A stretch of 64,000 nucleotides of DNA, from assembly GCF_000226295.1 (NCBI RefSeq), contig NC_016025.1:248001-312000 (forward strand), in the 5' to 3' direction. This document shows, one piece after another, positions 1 to 7,849 of the stretch. The stretch's first letter is position 1, and each line of letters opens with the position of its first letter. Made by a program: the position numbers and the translations under genes. The stretch comes from Chloracidobacterium thermophilum B. Its GTDB lineage: Bacteria; Acidobacteriota; Blastocatellia; Chloracidobacteriales; Chloracidobacteriaceae. The notes beneath the pieces were generated by a model. The model saw only the letters and a program-made list of their open reading frames with translations, made no database searches and was not told where the DNA came from.

Positions 1-735
1 ACGCGCAACGCCAATGTGACCGTCCGCGCTGTGGCCGCCGCCAATGTGACGACGGTCAGCGGCGGGGTCCTGGTTGAACAGGTGCCCGGTCCGGTCAACG
101 TGGCGACGACGAGCGGACGGGTCCGTTTGACTGAAGTGGGGACGGTCCAGCTCCGTACCGTGAGCGGCGACACGCAGGTGCAGGCGGTGACGGGCAGTGT
201 GATGGTGAGTGCTGTCAGCGGGAAGCTGGAAGCGTCCCACATTGGGGGGGACCTGACAGCCCAGCTCGTCAGTGGCAATGCCAGCATCCGGTGCAGCCGG
301 GGCCGGGTTGATGTGTCAACCTTCAGCGGAGAGGTCAGGCTGAGCCGACTGGAAAATGAAGTGGTTGTCGAGACGACGAGTGGGAATGTGTTTTTTGTCG
401 GGGCGCTGACGCCGGTCAAGCGGTGTACCATCAATGCGCTTTCGGGTGACATCAGGCTGGCCGTACCTGAAACGTGTGGTTTCGAGATGCGGTTCAGGAG
501 CTTCAGTGGAGCATTGAAGTCGGATTTTCCGGTGGACGGCACAAGTACCGGTGTATCGGTCCCGGATACGGAACCGCCGTCGGGACCCGGAGTGCCACTG
601 CCGCCGCGTCACGGACGTTTCGTTACCTGGCGACATAGGGATGGTGCCGCGAAGGTTCTTTTGAGTACCCTCAGCGGGACGGTTTCGTTCGTACGGGCCG
701 ACCCCGAAGCTGAGCCACCCTGCCATCAGCCCTGA
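1..735 (+). CDS. DUF4097-like beta-strand repeat protein, 5' end outside window
   Basis: The reading frame is open to the left edge, so the start lies outside the window. The visible 244 residues are a chain of short repeats built on a T/V-x-SG-x-V pattern (TTVSGG, ATTSGR, RTVSGD, SAVSGK, ETTSGN, NALSGD, STLSGT) spaced about 18-25 residues. This is the pattern of the DUF4097 family, which folds as a right-handed beta-helix-like stack and is often found in surface or membrane-associated putative adhesins. A proline-rich stretch (residues about 190-205) precedes the last repeat. No catalytic motif is visible. The next 120 bases hold no gene. Function is unknown; the fold assignment rests on repeat pattern only. 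Confidence 0.6.
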   Translation, partial: TRNANVTVRAVAAANVTTVSGGVLVEQVPGPVNVATTSGRVRLTEVGTVQLRTVSGDTQVQAVTGSVMVSAVSGKLEASHIGGDLTAQLVSGNASIRCSRGRVDVSTFSGEVRLSRLENEVVVETTSGNVFFVGALTPVKRCTINALSGDIRLAVPETCGFEMRFRSFSGALKSDFPVDGTSTGVSVPDTEPPSGPGVPLPPRHGRFVTWRHRDGAAKVLLSTLSGTVSFVRADPEAEPPCHQP

Positions 736-855
736 CGGTTGGCCTGACGGCTGGCGACGCACCCGGCGCGGACTGCCCTTCTGTCCTTGCGCGGCCCGGC
801 ACCAAATTTGTAGCTTCAGCATTCGGATGTGGTGTGTCACTGCGACAGATACTGA

Positions 856-1179
856 TCAGCCAGCGGGGATGTCGCCGGGATGCAGCCGGTCAGCGACCCC
901 GACAACTTCATCACCACGGAAGGAACCTTCTACTCCTGGGTCAGGGACACAACCGGCCAGCACGAAAGTGCGCCGCCCGTACGGTGGCTCGCCGACCTGA
1001 AAATCCGCCACCAGGTTGAACCCGCCGGAGATGTGCGGCTGGTTCGCCTCGAAGCCACACCACGGGCTGAGCTGTACTTCACTCTGGACGGCTCCAATCC
1101 CAGAGACGGCGGCGCTACGACGGTCCCTTCAAGATTGGTCCGCAAGCCTGCCGCCTGCTGGTGAAGGTTGGAGAAAAAA
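856..1179 (+). pseudogene. Decayed C-terminal remnant of a DUF499-like defence ATPase
   Basis: This frame has no start that would give a complete protein; it opens after an in-frame stop at 853-855. It encodes a C-terminal domain with the motif YFTLDGSNP (about 1075-1101), a chitobiase/FN3-like signature. From memory, DUF499 proteins of DUF499/DUF1156/DUF3780 phage-defence loci end with such a domain. Near 1115 the coding continues one frame back as YDGPFKIGPQ and then reaches the A-run at 1174-1179, where frame is lost again. Only a short tail of a protein normally around 1000 residues is left, so the gene is certainly non-functional if the identification is right. The DUF1156 methyltransferase downstream supports it. 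Confidence 0.5.
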
Positions 1180-1495
1180 TCCCGTGGATCGCCTGCTTGG
1201 CGAGGAACTGTGTGTCCTCGCCTGGGCTGTGGAGCGGATGAACCTTGACCGGATTCCCGTGGCCGTACGTAACCGGGTGGCGCTGCGGCCTGAAGAACGC
1301 TGGTGGTTGTTTGGCATGACCGCCATGGGCACGGGGGGAGTGCTGGATGCCGGCAGGGGCTGGCGCGCTGCGCTGGAGCATGCGCTGGGGGATGTCGTCC
1401 AGAGCGAGATGCTGGAAATCCGTGCCCACCGCAGCCAGCGTTTGCATGAAGACAGCCAGCCCCGGCTGAACCTGTTTGGCGATGACCCCCTATGA
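1180..1495 (+). pseudogene. Decayed C-terminal remnant resembling DUF3780 protein
   Basis: The frame mod-3 = 2 here encodes a compact helical segment with LGEELCVLAWAVE, then LRPEERWWLFGMTAMG and GRGWRAALEHALG. From memory this matches the C-terminal end of anti-phage-associated DUF3780 proteins (PEERWWL..MT followed by GRGWRKA). The N-terminal part is missing: the segment is joined at the A-run 1174-1179 to the DUF499-like tail, as expected from a deletion that fused two neighbouring genes. Its stop overlaps the darT start (ATGA, 1492-1495), so ribosomes finishing this fragment could still feed darT translation. A small functional gene starting at an internal codon cannot be excluded. Confidence 0.45.
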
Positions 1496-2148
1496 CCAGC
1501 GTCCGCGTACCGGAAGAACCCAGGACTTACCACATCGCCCACATTGATCGTCTGGCATCCATCGTTGCCGACAAGTACCTCTGGTGCGATGCAGAAGTGA
1601 TATGCCGTGGGCTTGCAGGTACGAACATTGGCATGAGCAGCATCAAGCAGCGGCGATTGATGCTGGCGCTGGATAGTTACCCTGACCTGTGTGTGGGGGA
1701 CTGTGTGCCGTTCTACTTCTGCCCGCGCTCCGTAATGCTGTATGTGATTTATCGAGGTGAGCATCCGGAACTGGATTATGACGGCGGGCAGGAACCAATC
1801 CTGCATTTCGAGGCCAAGCTGCGTGTTGCCGTCGCCTGGGCGCACAAGTGCGGGCGGAGGTGGGTGTTCACGCTCTCGAACGCCGGTTCGACCAACTTTG
1901 AGGAACGCTGTGACCTGGCGCACCTTGATGAGATTAACTGGGCGGCTGTTCAAGCCCGAGATTGGCGGCGGTGCAAGGAAGAGAAACAGGCTGAGTTTCT
2001 GACGGAGTACAACTTCCCCTGGCGCCTGATGGATCGCATCGGTGTGTTTGATCACACGATCCGTCAGCAAGTCCTGGAAGTCCTGAACAGGGTGTCGCCA
2101 AGGGGCCATTGGCCGCGGGTTGAGGTCCGCCGTGACTGGTACTACTGA
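1492..2148 (+). CDS. darT: DarT-like DNA ADP-ribosyltransferase toxin
   Basis: DarT enzymes (DUF4433) use NAD+ to attach ADP-ribose to bases in single-stranded DNA and so block replication; they act as toxins and in phage defence. The 218-residue protein has the family layout: N-terminal TYHIAHIDRLASI (residues 12-24) for NAD+ binding, GDCVPFYFCPRSVMLYVI (69-86), and the catalytic glutamate region KQAEFLTEYNFPW with E168. All look intact. Length is normal for the family. The ATG overlaps the stop of the upstream remnant (ATGA). The cognate antitoxin gene follows after 31 bases. Which base and motif it modifies cannot be told from sequence. Confidence 0.93.
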   Translation: MTSVRVPEEPRTYHIAHIDRLASIVADKYLWCDAEVICRGLAGTNIGMSSIKQRRLMLALDSYPDLCVGDCVPFYFCPRSVMLYVIYRGEHPELDYDGGQEPILHFEAKLRVAVAWAHKCGRRWVFTLSNAGSTNFEERCDLAHLDEINWAAVQARDWRRCKEEKQAEFLTEYNFPWRLMDRIGVFDHTIRQQVLEVLNRVSPRGHWPRVEVRRDWYY

Positions 2149-2179
2149 CAGCAAGGGCAACGAAAGGAAGGCTGCTGTG

Positions 2180-3520
2180 ATGGAGTTCACTTCGGGCGAC
2201 CTCCTCAAGTGTGAGGCAGAGGCGCTGGTCAACACGGTCAACTGTGTCGGCGTGATGGGACGGGGAATCGCCCTGCACTTCAGGCAGGCCTTTCCTGAGA
2301 ACTTCAAGGCTTACGAAGCTGCATGCCAGCGCGAAGCCGTGCAGCCGGGCCGCATGTTCGTCTTTGAGACGGGGCAGCTCACGCCGCCGCGCTTCATCAT
2401 CAACTTTCCCACGAAGCGCCACTGGCGCAGCAAGAGCCGTATTGAGGACATCGAGGCGGGCCTTGGCGATCTGGTCAAGGTCATCCGCGACAGGAACATC
2501 CGCTCCATCGCCATTCCGCCGCTGGGATGCGGCCTGGGTGGCCTGGACTGGAATGATGTCCGCCCCCGCATCGAGCAGGCACTGGCTTCCCTGACGGATG
2601 TGCATGTGCTCATCTTTGAACCAGACGGTGCACCGACTACCGACAGAATGCCCCATGCGCGCGAAGTGCCAACCATGACCACTGGCCGCGCGGCGATGGT
2701 CAGGCTGATGCAGCGGTATCTTGATGGCTTGCCCGATTCTTTCATCACCCTGCTGGAAGCGCACAGGCTGATGTACTTCATGCAGGCGGCCGGCGAACCG
2801 CTGCGCCTGAACTATGTCAGGCATCATTACGGCCCCTATGCCGAAAATCTGCACCACGTCCTGCGTGCTGTTGAAGGCTATCTGATTGCCGGTTATGCCG
2901 ACGGTGGCGACAGAGCGAACAAGCCGCTGAGGCTGGTTCCCGGCGCGATTGAGGAAGCCACGGACTTCCTCGACCGCCATCCCGAAAGCCGGGCGCGCCT
3001 TGAGCGTGTCAGCCGTCTCATTGAAGGATTTGAGTCGTCTGATGGGCTTGGGTTGCTCTCGACGGTGCACTGGGTCATGACGCAGGAGGGTGCGCATCAT
3101 CCCGACGATGTGGTTGCGCGTGTTCACGCCTGGAATCCGCCTAAGCGCTGCCGGTTTTCGCCGGAGCAAATGGAGGCCGCGATACGCCGCCTTCAGGAAC
3201 AACAGTGGATTGAGGCCGGATGCCAGCCCCATGTCGGGCCCCATGTTGGGAATGGGGAGGAAGCTCCAGGGGAAGCCGCGTCGCCGACCACTGCCTTGAC
3301 ACCGGATGAAAAAAGCCTGGCGCAAGACTGGCTGCGTCCCGGGGAGGATGAGGCAGGGACGCATTTGGACTGCTTGGCCAGCTATCAGCCGCAAACCGAA
3401 CTGGGCAGGAAGCTTATGGAGTTGCGTCAAGCCTATATTGCCCAGGGTGGACAGCTACTCTCTGCCGATGAGGTGTGCGCTGAAATCTGCGCCCGACGTG
3501 GTGGTGTAGGCGATGCCTAA
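2180..3520 (+). CDS. darG: DarG-like macrodomain antitoxin with extra C-terminal antitoxin-like domain
   Basis: DarG removes ADP-ribose from DNA and also binds DarT. Start 2180 is chosen over an upstream in-frame start because AAAGGAAGG precedes it and the macrodomain begins at MEFTSGDLL. Residues 1-155 are the macrodomain, with NTVNCVG, the lysine-containing TKRHWR and the glycine loop PPLGCGLGGLDW. Residues about 170-343 match the DarG DarT-binding region (RYLDGLP, RLNYVRHHYGPYAENLHHVL). The remaining ~100 residues are unusual for DarG: a linker and then ELGRKLMELRQAYIAQGG with LLSADEVCAEI..RRGG (about 405-444). That resembles the short antitoxins that normally precede PIN toxins. The stop overlaps the PIN gene by 8 bases, so the fused tail probably serves that toxin. 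Confidence 0.9.
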   Translation: MEFTSGDLLKCEAEALVNTVNCVGVMGRGIALHFRQAFPENFKAYEAACQREAVQPGRMFVFETGQLTPPRFIINFPTKRHWRSKSRIEDIEAGLGDLVKVIRDRNIRSIAIPPLGCGLGGLDWNDVRPRIEQALASLTDVHVLIFEPDGAPTTDRMPHAREVPTMTTGRAAMVRLMQRYLDGLPDSFITLLEAHRLMYFMQAAGEPLRLNYVRHHYGPYAENLHHVLRAVEGYLIAGYADGGDRANKPLRLVPGAIEEATDFLDRHPESRARLERVSRLIEGFESSDGLGLLSTVHWVMTQEGAHHPDDVVARVHAWNPPKRCRFSPEQMEAAIRRLQEQQWIEAGCQPHVGPHVGNGEEAPGEAASPTTALTPDEKSLAQDWLRPGEDEAGTHLDCLASYQPQTELGRKLMELRQAYIAQGGQLLSADEVCAEICARRGGVGDA

Positions 3521-3920
3521 GCGAACTTACGTTGACACTTCCGTGCTGGTGGCAGCCTTCAAGGGGCAGGGCGAAATAGGGCAACGGGCGCTGAGCGTGC
3601 TGGATGACCCGGAACGCACGCTGGTTGTCAGTGACGCGGTGCGCCTGGAGGCATTGCCTATGGCCCACTATCACCGGCAGCCGCAGGAAGCCGCTTTTTA
3701 CGAGGCCGTGTTCAGCCGGGCTGAAAACATTGCCTGGAATGTTTCAGCCTTGGAGCAGGCGCAAAACATTGCCGAAGCCTACGGCATCGCTGCCATGGAG
3801 GCTGTCCACATTGCCCATGCCATAGCCGCAGAGGTGGATGAATTCATGAGCGCCGGGAAACCAACCAAGCCCATGTTCCGGGTGACTGGTATCTGCATGC
3901 GTTCAATCCGGGATGCTTGA
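3513..3920 (+). CDS. PIN-domain (VapC-like) putative ribonuclease toxin
   Basis: This 135-residue protein has the PIN fold signature: YVDTSVLVAAF with D8, RLEAL with E46, the AMEAVHIAHA helix with E96, and VDEF with D109 before KPTKPMFR. PIN toxins cut RNA with a Mg2+ site made of three or four acidic residues. E96 stands where most relatives have Asp (A-x-D-A-L-H), a conservative change that may keep metal binding. The gene starts inside darG (8-base overlap), and no separate antitoxin gene lies before it; the antitoxin-like stretch is at the DarG C-terminus. The stop nearly touches the next gene, so all four genes appear cotranscribed. Target RNA is unknown. Confidence 0.85.
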   Translation: MPKRTYVDTSVLVAAFKGQGEIGQRALSVLDDPERTLVVSDAVRLEALPMAHYHRQPQEAAFYEAVFSRAENIAWNVSALEQAQNIAEAYGIAAMEAVHIAHAIAAEVDEFMSAGKPTKPMFRVTGICMRSIRDA

Positions 3921-3922
3921 AC

Positions 3923-6889
3923 ATGGACTCCCAAGTGAAGACAACCCTCACCCCGCTGGTGCTCAGGGGCGCCCCAGCGCTGATTGAAACCGTCTTCCCG
4001 GCGCAGAAGGTTTCCTTCGAGGCACAGGCGGAACGCAAGGCCGTTGCGGCGCAGACCTTGACATGTCTCGGCTCCTACTGGAAGGGCAGAAAGCCCCTGA
4101 TCCTTGTGCGCACCATCGTGCTGGGCTGCCTTCTGCCCCCTACGGACGACACCGAAGCCGACCTCGATGTGTTCGAGCGGTTGCTGGCCTTCGATGACGA
4201 AGGGCTGGCCCGCCGGGCGCTCGCCGCCAACGCCTTCTCCGCCGCCAGACTCCAGGAAATGCTGACCATCCGCGACCCGGAACGCTACTTCAGCGGACGC
4301 GGCTGGCGACGGGACCTCACGGATGACGACAAACTCACCCTCTACCGCCGGGCGCTGGCCACCCTTGGGAGCTACGAAGCCAAAGCCAGCCTCGGCAAGC
4401 GCCCCGAAGAAGTCAATCCCGACTGGCTCTACGCCCCGGTCTGGCCCGTCGTCAACCGCCACTACGCGCACCTTGGCATCGAGGCGCATTCGTTCCCGGA
4501 ACTCATCGAGCAACTGGGCATCCTGCGCTACGGCCATCGCCCGCGTGTCGGCGACACCTTCTGCGGCGGCGGCTCCATTCCGTTCGAGGCGGCGCGGCTG
4601 GGCTGTGATGTCTATGCCAGCGACCTGAACCCGGTAGCCTGCATGCTCACCTGGGGGGCGCTCAACATCATCGGCGCCAGTCCCGAACGCCGGGCCGAAA
4701 TCGAGCAGGCGCAACGCGAAGTGGCCGCCGCAGTGGATGCCGAGATTACCCGGCTGGGCATCGAGCACGATGAGCAGGGCAACCGCGCCAAGGCCTATCT
4801 CTACTGCCTGGAAACGCGCTGCCCGGAAACCGGCTGGCTGGTGCCGCTTGCGCCCTCGTGGGTCATTTCCAGAACACGCCGTGTCATCGCCCGCCTCAAG
4901 CCCGATCACGCCGGCAAACGCTTTGACATCGGGATTGTCAGTGGTGTGAGCGAAAGGGAACTCAAAGCCGCCGAGCGCGGCACGGTGCAGGATGGCGAGA
5001 TGGTCTATCAGCTTGATGGCAAAACCTACCGCACGCCGATCAAGACCCTGCGCGGCGACTACCGGCTGCCCGACGGATCAACTGCCAACCGCCTGCGCCG
5101 CTGGGAGAAAACCGATTTCAAGCCCCGGCCGGACGACATCTTCCAGGAGCGGCTCTACTGCATCCAGTGGATCATGCGGGGCGGACAGGCGGAGGGCCGT
5201 CCGCCCGCTGCCCGGCAGGAAACCTTCTTTGCCGCGCCGACCGAGGCCGATCTGGAGCGCGAGCGCCGCGTGGAAGCCATCGTGGCTGAGAACCTTGCGC
5301 GCTGGCAGGCCGACGGACTCGTGCCCGACATGCCTATTGAGCCGGGTGACAAGACCGATGAACCGATCCGTACGCGCGGCTGGACGTATTGGCATCATTT
5401 GTTCAACGCACGGCAGTTGTTATCAATGGCGCTGACGATCCAAGAATGGCGAACCTCACAAGTGGCTAATGTAGGCTGGATCAACATAGCCAAGATGCTG
5501 AATTTCTACGCCAAGCTTTGTCAGTGGTTGCCGACCCAAGGCGAAGGTGGCCCTAAGCACGTTTTCTACAACCAGGCACTCAACGTTTTTTACAACTACG
5601 CCGTGCGAGGCTTTGTTCGATTCACACCAGATTTCTTCGAGTTAAGTAGGGTGACGATGCCGGATGTAAAGCGCGAGATCGTCTCTGTCCCAGCCAATCA
5701 TCCTCAACAGCACTGCGAATTCTGGATCGCCGACCCACCCTACGCCGACGCCGTCAACTACCACGAGATCACCGAATTCTTCATTGCCTGGCTGAGGAAG
5801 AATCCGCCCGTTCCCTTCGATGCGTGGGTCTGGGACTCGCGCCGGGCGCTCGCCATCAAGGGTTCCGGCGCGGAGTTCCGGCGCGGCATGGTGGCCGCCT
5901 ACCGGGCCATGGCCGCGCACATGCCTGACAACGGCGTGCAGTGCGTCATGTTCACGCACCAGGACACCGGCGTGTGGAGTGATCTCATCGCGATTTTCTG
6001 GGCGGCGGGACTGCAGGTGGCGGCCGCGTGGTACATCGCCACGGAGACCACTTCCGAACTCAAGCAGGGCGGCTACGTACAGGGGACGGTCATCCTGATT
6101 CTCAGGAAGCGCGCCCCCGGCGAGCGGCAAGGGTTCAGGCAGCGGCTTCTGCCCGAGGTACGGCAGGAAGTGCAGCGGCAGATGGAAACCATGCTGCACC
6201 TGAACGAACGGGTGGCGGCGCAGCATGGCGCGCCGGTGTGGAATGACGCCGACCTGCAGATGGCGGGCTATGCGGCGGTGCTGAAAGTGCTGACGGCCTG
6301 CACACACATCGGCGGCGAGGAGGTGACGACCTTTGCCCTGCGCCCGCGTGCCCGGGGGGAAGTGACGGTTGTGGATGACATGGTGCAACAGGCGGCGGAG
6401 ACCGCCTCGAACCTTCTGGTGCCGGAAGGTCTGTCGCCGGACACTTGGGGCCGTCTCACCGGCATCGAGCGGTTCTACTGCCGCATGCTGGAGATGGAAG
6501 CGGCTGGCGCGCGCAAGCTCGACAACTACCAGAACTTTGCCAAGGCCTTTCACGTGGGGGACTACAGTCAGGTGATGGGCGATATGCGCCCGAATCAGGC
6601 GCGTGTGAAGCGCGTCAGTGAATTTGCCGGACGTGATTTGACCGAGGCGACGGAACTGGGGCGCAGCCGGCTGGGGCGGCTCATTCTGGGTTTGCAGCAG
6701 ATGCTCCGGGAGACTGAGGCGCGGGTTGTTGTGGAGCAGTTCAAGCGGGAGATGGACGATTTTCTGGACGTACGCCTGCTGCTGGCGGAGGTGTCGGCGT
6801 TTCTGGCGCGCAAGTCACCGGAGCAGCCCGTACGCGAGGCGGCCGAGGTCCTGGCCGCGCGGCTGAAGAATCTGCGCTTTGGCGAGTGA
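3923..6889 (+). CDS. DUF1156 DNA methyltransferase of a phage-defence locus
   Basis: The 988-residue protein starts with a DUF1156-type segment (IETVFPAQKVSFEAQAERK, about residues 18-36) and contains a class I methyltransferase core. Motif I is GDTFCGGGSIPFEAARLG with ASDLNPVA near residues 207-240; the catalytic DPPY motif of amino-methyltransferases (WIADPPYADAVNYHE) is near residue 600. Motif I therefore precedes the catalytic motif with a long insert between, as in this family. It should methylate adenine N6 or cytosine N4 in DNA. ATG 3923 is preferred; a TTG six bases earlier is possible. Its usual partners DUF499 and DUF3780 are only remnants upstream, so it may now act as an orphan methylase. 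Bases 5420-5720 look lower in GC than their surroundings. Confidence 0.85.
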   Translation: MDSQVKTTLTPLVLRGAPALIETVFPAQKVSFEAQAERKAVAAQTLTCLGSYWKGRKPLILVRTIVLGCLLPPTDDTEADLDVFERLLAFDDEGLARRALAANAFSAARLQEMLTIRDPERYFSGRGWRRDLTDDDKLTLYRRALATLGSYEAKASLGKRPEEVNPDWLYAPVWPVVNRHYAHLGIEAHSFPELIEQLGILRYGHRPRVGDTFCGGGSIPFEAARLGCDVYASDLNPVACMLTWGALNIIGASPERRAEIEQAQREVAAAVDAEITRLGIEHDEQGNRAKAYLYCLETRCPETGWLVPLAPSWVISRTRRVIARLKPDHAGKRFDIGIVSGVSERELKAAERGTVQDGEMVYQLDGKTYRTPIKTLRGDYRLPDGSTANRLRRWEKTDFKPRPDDIFQERLYCIQWIMRGGQAEGRPPAARQETFFAAPTEADLERERRVEAIVAENLARWQADGLVPDMPIEPGDKTDEPIRTRGWTYWHHLFNARQLLSMALTIQEWRTSQVANVGWINIAKMLNFYAKLCQWLPTQGEGGPKHVFYNQALNVFYNYAVRGFVRFTPDFFELSRVTMPDVKREIVSVPANHPQQHCEFWIADPPYADAVNYHEITEFFIAWLRKNPPVPFDAWVWDSRRALAIKGSGAEFRRGMVAAYRAMAAHMPDNGVQCVMFTHQDTGVWSDLIAIFWAAGLQVAAAWYIATETTSELKQGGYVQGTVILILRKRAPGERQGFRQRLLPEVRQEVQRQMETMLHLNERVAAQHGAPVWNDADLQMAGYAAVLKVLTACTHIGGEEVTTFALRPRARGEVTVVDDMVQQAAETASNLLVPEGLSPDTWGRLTGIERFYCRMLEMEAAGARKLDNYQNFAKAFHVGDYSQVMGDMRPNQARVKRVSEFAGRDLTEATELGRSRLGRLILGLQQMLRETEARVVVEQFKREMDDFLDVRLLLAEVSAFLARKSPEQPVREAAEVLAARLKNLRFGE

Positions 6890-6901
6890 GGTTTGGAGGC
6901 G

Positions 6902-7558
6902 ATGACCATCCGCCGTTTTTCTTCGCGTACCCAGCGGCTTGATGTCAGTTTTCTGCTGCGGCATCTCCGGGGCGCGCGCAGTTACATGCGCATTGCGGGC
7001 TATTTCACGAGTTCGTTGTTTGAGGTGGCCGGCGAAGTTCTGGAGGACATTCCCGACGTGCGGATTGTCTGCAACGTGGACATTCACCCGGACGATCTGA
7101 AAGTGGCGCAGCTTCGGGAAAGCCGGATGCTGGGCCGCTGGAACGAGCGCGCGCTGGAGGCCGAAACGCTGCTGCACCGGGAGCGGTACCGCCGTCTGGA
7201 TGCCTTTCTGCAAAGACACGGGCAGTCTGTCCGCGTGGCCCCGGATGACCTTTGCGGTTTTGTGCACGGCAAGGCCGGCGTCATCACTCTGGCTGATGGC
7301 CGCAAGCTGGGCTTCATGGGTTCGATGAACGAGACCCGCAGCGGCTGGCAGCGACACTATGAAATCCTGTGGGAGGATGAATCGCCGGAGGGGGTGGCCT
7401 GGATTGAAGCGGAGTTTGAATTCCTCTGGCAGGCGGCCGGCAAACCGCAGCACACTACCCGGCGGGGCAGAAAAACCGCCCCGATTTCCCAAAACCGGCT
7501 ACATAGTGGCTACATCGTTTGGCTGCGACTGCGTTTGCTGCTTTTGAACTCTCCGTAA
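6902..7558 (+). CDS. PLD-like (HKD) nuclease-family protein, C-terminus apparently truncated
   Basis: The start is ATG 6902 behind GGAGG, 12 bases after the methyltransferase stop, so both are probably one transcript. The protein (218 residues) resembles the phospholipase-D-like proteins found in defence loci: RSYMRIAGYFTSSLFEVAG near the N-terminus, and one HxK motif, FVHGKAGVITL, followed by GFMGSMNETRSGW. Such proteins commonly dimerise to pair two HKD motifs and cut DNA. Family-like sequence stops near residue 183; the last ~35 residues are basic then leucine-rich and end 14 bases before tRNA-Phe. This looks like a tail replaced at an island junction. The helicase often found with this family is absent. 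Confidence 0.75.
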   Translation: MTIRRFSSRTQRLDVSFLLRHLRGARSYMRIAGYFTSSLFEVAGEVLEDIPDVRIVCNVDIHPDDLKVAQLRESRMLGRWNERALEAETLLHRERYRRLDAFLQRHGQSVRVAPDDLCGFVHGKAGVITLADGRKLGFMGSMNETRSGWQRHYEILWEDESPEGVAWIEAEFEFLWQAAGKPQHTTRRGRKTAPISQNRLHSGYIVWLRLRLLLLNSP

Positions 7559-7572
7559 ACTGTTGATTTTGT

Positions 7573-7648
<76 letters not shown>

Positions 7649-7849
7649 ATATACCTGATCTGTCACGTGCACTGACCGGCTGCCCGGCCACTGCGCCATC
7701 CCGATGCCACCCTTGTTCCAATGTTCCAAGTACCAGCGTTGCACCGGAAGCTTGTCAGCAACGTGCGACCTTACGTTTTCCCTCGCCCGCTGTCAATGAT
7801 GACCTTCAATCTTTGAAGCTTCCAGTGAAACTTCGCCACCGACCCCCCC

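Noticed and set aside
1-735. CRISPR-like or DNA-level tandem repeat
   Set aside because: The repetition is at protein level (degenerate SG-x-V units) with no conserved DNA repeat or spacer pattern.
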